Shown: in pieces, positions 58,636 to 64,000 of the stretch
How positions within the stretch are numbered: the stretch's first letter is position 1
How the letters are laid out: the number at the start of each line of letters is the position of its first letter
DNA from: Pseudomonas batumici
Lineage (GTDB): Bacteria; Pseudomonadota; Gammaproteobacteria; Pseudomonadales; Pseudomonadaceae
Assembly: GCF_000820515.1 (NCBI RefSeq)
Contig: NZ_JXDG01000058.1
Location: 62,001-126,000, forward strand
Length of the DNA: 64,000 nucleotides
Reading direction: 5' to 3'
The notes under the pieces: model-generated
What the model saw: only the letters and a program-made list of their open reading frames with translations
Database searches by the model: none
Told to the model about the DNA's origin: nothing
Program-made: the position numbers and the translations under genes

Positions 58636-59589
58636 ATGAAGCTGCATCAATTACAGGCACTGATCGCCTGTGCCGAAACCGGCAGTATCCGTGCTGCTGC
58701 GCGTTCGCTGGATATTTCCCAGGCCGCGGTGACCAAAGCCCTGCGCGAGCTTGAAACCAGCCAGCAACTACCGCTGTTCAGCCGAACACCCAGCGGCCTG
58801 AACTTCACCGAATACGGCAAAGTCCTGCTGACTCACGCCCGACTGGTGATCAAGCAGCTGGAACACGCGCAAACCGAGCTTGATCACCTGCGTGGCAAGG
58901 CTCAGGGACGGCTATGTGTCGGGGTCACCCCCTGGATCGCGCTGACCTTCCTGCCCGAAGTGGTGGTGGCCTTTCGCGAACGCATGCCGGAAATCCACCT
59001 GGAACTGTTCGAAAGCCTGATGGCGGTGGCCCAGCCGCTGTTACGCGATGGCAGCATGGATTTTGCGATTGGCCAGTTGCACCCGACGCCATCCGCCCAG
59101 GAGTTCGCCAGTGAGACCTTGCTGGACTACCAGACGTCGGTGCTGGTCCGCCAGGGTCATGCCTGCCAGGGTGCGCGATCGATCCATGAACTGCTGGAGC
59201 AGGACTGGACGCTGAACTATGCGCCAGACGGGCACGATAGGTTGATGCAGGAATTGTTCTGGCAACACGGCGCTCGGATCGATGAAAAACGCATCGTCCG
59301 CGCCCATTCGCTGGCCATCCTGCAGATGCTGCTCGAGCGGGCCGACATGTGTACCTGGGGACCGTCGATCCTCAGTATGGCACCGCCCTTTCTTGGTCGA
59401 TTGGTGTCCCTGGAGTTGGTTGAGCAGTTCGAACCGAGGCAGCTCAGCATCGTGACGCGCCGCAATGGCGCGTTGAGCAAGCCGGCGCTGTGCTTCACGG
59501 ATTGCCTGTTGCAGGTCATCCGGCGCCATGCGCGCTCGGCGAAAAAGGAAGATCGGCAGCTTTTTGAAACCTTGCGGCTGAGACTGTGA
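58636..59589 (+). CDS. LysR-family transcriptional regulator
   Basis: A 317-residue regulator with an HTH at 1-60 (MKLHQLQALIACAETGSIRA, then LDISQAAVTKALRELE) and an effector-binding domain (CVGVTPWIALTFLPEVVVAF). The ATG at 58636 has an AGGGTGAG site; earlier in-frame starts lack support. It is divergent from the M20 amidohydrolase gene, with 121 bp between start codons, and likely controls it. Confidence 0.88.
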   Translation: MKLHQLQALIACAETGSIRAAARSLDISQAAVTKALRELETSQQLPLFSRTPSGLNFTEYGKVLLTHARLVIKQLEHAQTELDHLRGKAQGRLCVGVTPWIALTFLPEVVVAFRERMPEIHLELFESLMAVAQPLLRDGSMDFAIGQLHPTPSAQEFASETLLDYQTSVLVRQGHACQGARSIHELLEQDWTLNYAPDGHDRLMQELFWQHGARIDEKRIVRAHSLAILQMLLERADMCTWGPSILSMAPPFLGRLVSLELVEQFEPRQLSIVTRRNGALSKPALCFTDCLLQVIRRHARSAKKEDRQLFETLRLRL

Positions 59590-59722
59590 GGACGCCTGCG
59601 AAAGAGCGAAAATCGAGCGGCGGTACGGCGGGAGAAACCCAGGTTTCGATATCATCACCTATGCTTTCGGCGACCACTCCAGCGCATCGCCGCCATGTGA
59701 TGATCACAGACAAGGACGTTCC

Positions 59723-60577
59723 ATGCCCCGCCTCTCCCTGCTCACCCTCGCGCTCACCTGCGTGATCCTGCCGGTTCACGCCGCCGACAAAGTTGAACGC
59801 CGCTGCGGCTGGTTCGAAAACCCGACCCCGTCGAACGCCACCCTCACCGACCGTGACGGTATCTGGGAGATCGCCACTCAGGGCGGCTACCAGGCCGAAG
59901 GCAACTGGCCACAGTTCAACGATGCGCAATGGGTCCGCACCAATGGGCATTATGGCTACGGCTGTGGTTGCATGACCGCCAGCGCCAATCCCGAGACCCA
60001 CCGCCTGAACAACCTCACCAACGCCATCGCCCGCCCGCTGGCGGCCTGCCGCAACGATACAACCTTGCACGAGCCGGCAAATCCGCTTGCGCCACGGCCA
60101 CACGAGGTGCCGGCCTCAGCCAAAGGCATGAAACCCTATCAGGCAGAAGGTTTCAGCTTCAGCTACCCAAAGGGCTGGAAGGTCAGCAAGAACAAGGAGT
60201 GTCTGAACCTCAATCAGCCAAAGACTCGGACCAACGAGGAGTACACCCTCAACCTGTGCGTCCAGCACGGCACACTGCAACAGGCCGCCGACAGCATGAT
60301 CTTTTCCCAGGAAGACGGTGTCTGGATGCGTAGCGCCGGCATGGACTCGCCCAGCCCCGTCGACCTCATCGAAGGCCCGGGCTGGAAAGGCATGCAGACG
60401 ACCCAGACCTGTGGCGTCGGTGACGAAGAAACCGGCTTTCATGCCGCCGGAGGTACCTGCCTGATGGCCATTGTGTACAACGCCAAGACGCAGTTGCTGT
60501 TCGATACCGTGGGTTATTACCAGGACTTCGACACGATCGGCGCAATCATTCGGTCGGTTCGGTTTGACGAGAAGTAG
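59723..60577 (+). CDS. DUF4087-domain exported protein
   Basis: A 284-residue protein with a signal peptide ending ILPVHA-AD (about residue 20). The DUF4087 domain follows: RRCGWFENPTPSNATLTDRD, GIWEIATQGGYQAEGNWPQF and HYGYGCGCM. A second, C-terminal domain (about 140-284; SFSYPKGWKV, AAGGTCLMAIVYNAKTQLLF) resembles small lipid or envelope-associated domains. There are many cysteines, so it is probably periplasmic with disulfides. Function unknown. Its 3' end overlaps the convergent crtZ gene by 32 bp. Confidence 0.85.
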   Translation: MPRLSLLTLALTCVILPVHAADKVERRCGWFENPTPSNATLTDRDGIWEIATQGGYQAEGNWPQFNDAQWVRTNGHYGYGCGCMTASANPETHRLNNLTNAIARPLAACRNDTTLHEPANPLAPRPHEVPASAKGMKPYQAEGFSFSYPKGWKVSKNKECLNLNQPKTRTNEEYTLNLCVQHGTLQQAADSMIFSQEDGVWMRSAGMDSPSPVDLIEGPGWKGMQTTQTCGVGDEETGFHAAGGTCLMAIVYNAKTQLLFDTVGYYQDFDTIGAIIRSVRFDEK

Positions 60578-61094
60578 AACAACCAGAAATTGCGGTTAAC
60601 ACTGAGCGACGCCCCTCCTCTCCGCGCCCAGCCGCCTCACGCGACTCACGCAACTGCCTCTTCAGCGTGCGCAGCGGAGGCGCGTACAGAAAGCCGAACG
60701 ACACGCTGTTCTCGCGCCCCTTCACCGCATGATGCAGCAGGTGCGCCTGATACAGGCGCTTCAGATAACGATGGCGGGGTCGCGGCCGAAACGGCCAATA
60801 GCGGTGGACGATGCCGTCATGCACCACGACATAGATGATTCCGAACGCCGCCACCCCGGCACCGATCCACTGCAGAGGGTCGTACCCGCTATTGCCCAGT
60901 ACGATCAGCGTGATGGCCGCCGCCGCCAATACCAGCAGGTAGATGTCGTTGGTCTCGAAGGTGCCCAGATGCTCCTCATGATGGGAGCGGTGCAGAAACC
61001 AGCCCCAGCCGTGCATGACGTACTTGTGCGCCAGGTAGCCGACCCCTTCCATGGCCATCAAGGTGCAGAGAAACAGAGCAACGTGGGTGATCAT
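60546..61094 (-). CDS. crtZ: Beta-carotene hydroxylase-like protein
   Basis: A 182-residue membrane di-iron hydroxylase of the fatty acid hydroxylase superfamily. The histidine clusters are HKYVMH (His23, His28), HRSHH (His35, 38, 39), HDGIVH (His92, 97) and HLLHH (His118, 121, 122), the complete CrtZ set. Four hydrophobic segments are visible. No carotenoid synthesis genes (crtE, crtB, crtI, crtY) are in the window, so it is an orphan here. Its C-terminal ~40 residues (after residue 145) look non-conserved. The start overlaps an upstream truncated ORF by 4 bp. Confidence 0.88.
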   Translation of the reverse strand: MITHVALFLCTLMAMEGVGYLAHKYVMHGWGWFLHRSHHEEHLGTFETNDIYLLVLAAAAITLIVLGNSGYDPLQWIGAGVAAFGIIYVVVHDGIVHRYWPFRPRPRHRYLKRLYQAHLLHHAVKGRENSVSFGFLYAPPLRTLKRQLRESREAAGRGEEGRRSVLTAISGCSTSRQTEPTE

Positions 61095-61279
61095 GGAACG
61101 CCGTGAGCTCGCAGGTACGTCGGGAAAAGCGGCTGGGAAATGCTTGAGCCGTGCTCAAGCATACCTCGGTAGGCGGGCAAATCGAATGCGATGAGTGATT
61201 CCACATCCGCTTTTTCAAAGGATGCAGTCTCTGACGAGGAAGGAGACAACCCAACAGCCGCCCCTAGGATCCGAATCAA
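61091..61279 (-). pseudogene. Short ORF coupled to crtZ, probable gene remnant
   Basis: 62 codons from a TTG at 61279, ending LFPTYLRAHGVP with a TGA that overlaps the crtZ ATG. The frame is open only to about 61312, where an in-frame stop occurs and a terminator-like hairpin lies. The coupled stop is what one sees for the end of a genuine upstream gene, yet there is no good start or ribosome binding site. It may be the tail of a deleted gene. Not recognised. Confidence 0.3.
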
Positions 61280-61283
61280 AACC

Positions 61284-61304
61284 CGCCCCGACCGAAACCG
61301 GGGC
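61284..61304 (-). terminator. Terminator on the minus strand
   Basis: GCCCCG / CGGGGC stem flanked by GG/CC and followed on the minus strand by GGGTTTTGATT. It lies 19 bp after the stop codon of the decayed ORF at 61323, supporting that ORF as a former gene. Confidence 0.55.
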
Positions 61305-61322
61305 AGGCCACTTCAATAACCC

Positions 61323-61570
61323 TTACCGCTGATTATCGTAGTGATCCCGTAGAAACTCATACAGGTGATAAACCCGTAATAAGTTGACTACGGGCTCCAG
61401 GTACGTCGAAAAATCTTGGACATAAATTGACCCCCAAAGTGGGCCAACCCTCCAGCATACTTACCGGAACATGTATGCCTTCGAGAACATCGCTAAACAG
61501 TCTCAGTGAGGTGGCCAGGCTGATGGCCCCCTGAGCCAGTCCGGCACGGGTTACTAAGCCGTGTCAGGAG
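61323..61570 (-). pseudogene. Frameshifted gene remnant of unknown function
   Basis: On the minus strand one frame reads RAGLAQGAISLATSLRLFSD then VLEGIHVPVSMLEGWPTLG. After a run of five G the next frame continues GSIYVQDFSTYLEPVVNLLR then VYHLYEFLRDHYDNQR and a TAA at 61323. One extra G would join them into one protein tail. Upstream, an in-frame TGA near 61568 and another near 61690 break the same frame. A terminator follows the TAA. I do not recognise the family. The area upstream (61590-61780) is AT-rich. Confidence 0.4.
61497..61565. repeat. Partial, diverged third copy of the small-RNA-like element
   Basis: It begins CAGTCTCAGTGAG, identical to 61800-61812, and later has a GGCACGG-GTTACTAAG-CCGTGTC hairpin where the other copies have CTACTAAG in the terminator loop. 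It lacks the T-run. It overlaps the decayed ORF on the other strand. Confidence 0.35.
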
Positions 61571-61800
61571 GTCCAAAATGCGCGCGCCGGCTTGACCACT
61601 TCAAAAAGTCTTTTTAACGAAAGAGCCAGAAAATCATACCCTAGCTCAAACACGATATTGGAAGTAAAAAGTGTTACTCCCCCGAAATACTTCAATCAAA
61701 AAATTTCAAGCTCTCTATTTAAACATTCAGAAACACCCCAAACCGCTCTCAGACTTGCGCGATATTCACGGTTCCAGTAAATTGAGGACTCTTCGCTAGC

Positions 61801-61880
61801 AGTCTCAGTGAGATGAGCAAGCCGGTTCCATATCAGGCTTGCGGAAAAAACCACCCTACTAAGGTGGTTTTTTTTCGCCT
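61801..61880 (+). ncRNA. Candidate small RNA, copy B
   Basis: GCAAGCC / GGCTTGC hairpin (61817-61842) and terminator ACCACC / GGTGGT with T7 (61850-61875). It is an ungapped ~82% match to 49361-49440; the terminator stem has a matching A-T pair where copy A has G-C. The loop CCTACTAAGG core and the GCGGAAAAAAC linker are unchanged. The region 61881-62104 after it holds no gene I can support. Confidence 0.5.
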
Positions 61881-62104
61881 CGACTTATTCGGCAGCGACC
61901 ACATGACAGCTCGCTCCCCCTCAAACCCGGGGCGAGCCTAAACAAGCCGCGTCGGCCTGGCGGCCGTCGCGAGCAAGCGTGTTCTTAGCGAGGATCGAGA
62001 GGGTAAGGCACAACGGGGCACAGACAGGATGCTCTTCAGTCGAACAGGAGCACCCAACGTGCCCCTGCCCCGACCCGGGCTCACTCAAGCCCGAAATCAG
62101 CGAC

Positions 62105-62548
62105 TCAGAACCAGCCTCTTTTACCAACCACATAAGTCTGCTCGAAGTCTTCATCGGACTTGATCAGATAAATGATGAATTCGATAAAGGCGACAATACT
62201 GATCACGATCGACGGGATGCCGAGCAACAGCCAGCCGAACAGGAACACCAGCAACATGATCACGCCTTGGGTTTTGTAACCCAGGTAGAACTTGTGCACG
62301 CCAAAGGCACCGAGAAAGAACGCCAGCAAGGCCGCCGGGATCTTCTTGGAGTTGCCGCTCGCCGCAGCGCTGTCGGCGAAGATGGCTTCGGCAAACGCCC
62401 CATTGCTGGCAAAGTCGACACTCGCGCCGACCTTGGGCAGTACCGCCGCTTTCCACTCGACAACGTCGAAGGTGTAACGGTTGCCGTCATCACCGGAAAT
62501 AATGCCGTTACGGGTGTTGTTGTCGTAACTCAGAATCTTGCCTTTCAT
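62105..62548 (-). CDS. TM2-domain membrane protein with an S1/cold-shock-like N-terminus
   Basis: A 147-residue protein. Residues 1-60 (MKGKILSYDNNTRNGIISGD, then NRYTFDVVEWKA) look like a cold-shock/OB-fold domain. A TM2 domain follows at about 70-130: KKIPAALLAFFLGAFGVHKF, the YLGYKTQG turn and two membrane helices, then an acidic tail. AAGGAG lies before the ATG. TM2 proteins occur in bacteria and eukaryotes without an agreed role. Monocistronic. Confidence 0.85.
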   Translation of the reverse strand: MKGKILSYDNNTRNGIISGDDGNRYTFDVVEWKAAVLPKVGASVDFASNGAFAEAIFADSAAASGNSKKIPAALLAFFLGAFGVHKFYLGYKTQGVIMLLVFLFGWLLLGIPSIVISIVAFIEFIIYLIKSDEDFEQTYVVGKRGWF

Positions 62549-62565
62549 TTACAGCTCCTTGGGAA

Positions 62566-62754
62566 GTGCGGGACGGGGAACGCGGGATAGCCTCTAGGGG
62601 ATTGAACGCCGTGAGATCACTTTTACCGGACAACCTGCACCTGCGCGAACGCTCCATCGACAATCGCCGAACAGCGGTCGTCGATATCTATCAATACGGT
62701 CAGGTGTTTTTCAGGTTTGAGGAGTTGGACCGACAGGCCATCGCTCATCCTTGA
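62566..62754 (+). CDS. Small ORF of uncertain status
   Basis: 62 codons from a GTG at 62566 (alternative GTG or TTG starts later), ending VVDIYQYGQVFFRFEELDRQ and AIAHP. The second half has protein-like composition; the first half overlaps the leader region of the divergent TM2 gene. No family recognised and no good ribosome binding site seen. The following 62755-62948 stretch holds nothing recognisable. Confidence 0.3.
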   Translation: MRDGERGIASRGLNAVRSLLPDNLHLRERSIDNRRTAVVDIYQYGQVFFRFEELDRQAIAHP

Positions 62755-62948
62755 AAAGTGATTGCCGAGCCGGGCTGAAAGCGTTCAGCACGTCATCGGC
62801 AGTTTCACTGCATCTTCCTTAACCGCTATGAAGGCCTGGGTCACTGGCGCGTGGAGACGGCCAGGAGCAAAGGGCTTTGGTGAGAAAAGCTACTATTTCG
62901 CTGGCGCGGCGTCTAGAGGCAGCACGGGAAGTCCTGCCTCTCTGGCCC

Positions 62949-63818
62949 TCAAACCAAAGGCCGACCCATCATCCGTGTCAGGATCGCCAGGGGATTGGCC
63001 TGGGGGTCGTACTGCTTGTCGGCGGGAATGTGCAGGGTCTGTTCAAGCATGTATTGGCCGGACATGACCGCGTGCGGCACCTGGTCCGAGAAGCACACCC
63101 AGACCGAACCCGCGGCGAATGGCATGGTCACCTGCTCGGCGGTTTCCTGGTAGGTCTGATCGCCCTTCATGCCGTCATGCAACTGCAGCATCAGGTGATC
63201 ATATTCACTGCGGTATGACTTGGTGATCCGCAACGCCTTCAGCACACTCGCCTGCCAGGCCACATAAGGTTTGGCCCGTGGCAGGAACTTGCGAGCGACC
63301 GTTTCGAAAGGCTCGCCGACACGCCACACGCGGGGTACGCCCTCGGGATTGATGTTGCTGAACACCCGCAGAATGCGCTCGCCATAGTTGGGACGCGAAG
63401 GAAAGGCATCGACATGCAGGCGACGGTCATCGGCACGCCAGGACTGCGCGCGGGTCTCGACCTGCATCGGACGGTAGCTGGTAGGAGCCAGGCGCAAGGC
63501 CCCCTGATAACGGGGCAGCAGCGAGTACACCAGCGTCTGCGCCTGCTCACGGAAGCGTCCGATCATCTCGGTCAGCGCCTGTTGCACGGCGGCATCGCCT
63601 TCTGCGCCCTTGAGGTGATTATTCGCATCCAAGCTGATATTGCGTGCCTTGGGCGAGCGAATATCCGGGCGGAGCAAGGACTTCTCTTCTTCCCTTAACT
63701 CAAACGACAAGCGTGGGAAGTACAGCACCTTGCCGGCTTCCAACGCGGCAATCCAGTCCGCGTTCACTTCAGGCATCCGCCAGTCGGCGAAGTCGATGCC
63801 TATGATCTGAGAATCCAT
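62949..63818 (-). CDS. kdoO: Kdo hydroxylase family protein (Fe(II)/2-oxoglutarate type)
   Basis: A 289-residue dioxygenase predicted to hydroxylate C3 of the Kdo sugar in the lipopolysaccharide inner core. The iron ligands are His135 and Asp137 (LHVDAFP) and probably His249 (VPHAVMSG). FADWRMPEVN and PRLSFELREEEKSLL are typical of the N-terminal region and SVWVCFSDQVPHAVMSGQYM of the C-terminal. The ATG at 63818 (MDSQIIGIDF) has GAGGAA in front; a longer in-frame start is rejected. It is not near LPS core genes in this window. Monocistronic. Confidence 0.85.
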   Translation of the reverse strand: MDSQIIGIDFADWRMPEVNADWIAALEAGKVLYFPRLSFELREEEKSLLRPDIRSPKARNISLDANNHLKGAEGDAAVQQALTEMIGRFREQAQTLVYSLLPRYQGALRLAPTSYRPMQVETRAQSWRADDRRLHVDAFPSRPNYGERILRVFSNINPEGVPRVWRVGEPFETVARKFLPRAKPYVAWQASVLKALRITKSYRSEYDHLMLQLHDGMKGDQTYQETAEQVTMPFAAGSVWVCFSDQVPHAVMSGQYMLEQTLHIPADKQYDPQANPLAILTRMMGRPLV

Positions 63819-63967
63819 TTCCTCAGGGGGCCTCTTGGTGGAATAGGCTGGCAATGATGCGGCGCTCCGACCGATCATTGCAATGTCTTGTTACCTCTGA
63901 TTGCAAGACACCTCCTCTCAAGAGAGCCAAGCTAGACACTTCGACGACCTGTAGAACCCTCTGAAAA

Positions 63968-63984
63968 GCCCGGGAGCCACGGGC
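63968..63984 (-). terminator. Possible terminator at the window edge
   Basis: GCCCG / CGGGC stem followed on the minus strand by TTTTC. It could end a minus-strand gene lying beyond the window. Confidence 0.3.
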
Positions 63985-64000
63985 GCAAAAGATTGCAGCG

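Noticed and set aside
61592..61780. 62-codon plus-strand ORF in the AT-rich stretch
   Set aside because: TTG start without a ribosome binding site, Ser/Lys-rich and without features; probably chance in AT-rich DNA opposite the decayed frame.

Overview
The window looks like chromosomal DNA of a fluorescent-group Pseudomonas. The evidence is the high-GC coding style, the Pseudomonas-type gene neighbourhoods (treR/treP/treC, guaB-guaA, queA-tgt-yajC-secD-secF, the long iscR-to-der block) and many REP/REPIN palindromes of the 'gtaggagc-ggcttgc-gcgatg' type between genes. Most of it is core housekeeping. Accessory islands lie at about 2.7-10.5 kb, 47.3-49.4 kb and 54.9-64 kb. No rRNA, CRISPR array, IS element or prophage was found. 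One tRNA gene is present.

Layout. (1) 1-2.7 kb: trehalose uptake and cleavage (treC fragment, treP) divergent from its repressor treR, with two palindromic operators over the treP promoter. (2) 2.7-10.5 kb: a two-gene HicA-like/HTH pair; a LysR regulator divergent from an exported Cif-like epoxide hydrolase and an SDR; a periplasmic binding protein coupled to a diguanylate cyclase; a secreted esterase. (3) 10.7-14.5 kb: guaB-guaA and a zinc-ribbon protein. (4) 14.5-23.1 kb: TauE-type exporter and divergent LysR, xseA, an M23 peptidase, leuA with a probable leader peptide, and a transaminase/omega-amidase pair. (5) 23.2-38.2 kb: one long minus-strand run reading iscR-iscS-iscU-iscA-hscB-hscA-fdx-iscX, ndk, rlmN, pilW, rodZ, ispG, hisS, yfgM, bamB, der, headed by an IscR-type promoter. 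(6) 38.4-47.1 kb: cysE-trmJ, divergent suhB, a glycine-zipper protein, and queA-tgt-yajC-secD-secF. (7) 47.2-49.4 kb: tRNA-Leu(CAA) followed by an mqsRA toxin-antitoxin cassette between two imperfect direct repeats, then a small DUF3077-like gene coupled to a 24-codon ORF with a long structured leader. (8) 49.7-54.9 kb: a soluble NAD-dependent molybdenum formate dehydrogenase operon fdsGBAD. (9) 55-64 kb: a delta-60 repeat protein, an ABC binding protein plus M20 amidohydrolase with divergent LysR, a DUF4087 protein convergent with an orphan carotenoid hydroxylase (crtZ), a decayed gene, a TM2-domain protein and a Kdo hydroxylase.

The less expected signals are: (a) two 80-nt elements 12 kb apart (49361 and 61801) that align without gaps, both ending in strong terminators with one compensatory base-pair change, which look like paralogous small RNAs; (b) the hairpin-rich leader plus 24-codon ORF in front of the DUF3077-like gene; (c) the mqsRA cassette flanked by a duplicated terminator-REP-gene-end module; (d) the HicA-like/HTH pair with its own palindrome; and (e) a frameshifted gene remnant beside orphan crtZ. 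All functional statements rest on reading the sequence and on family knowledge; no database search was run.
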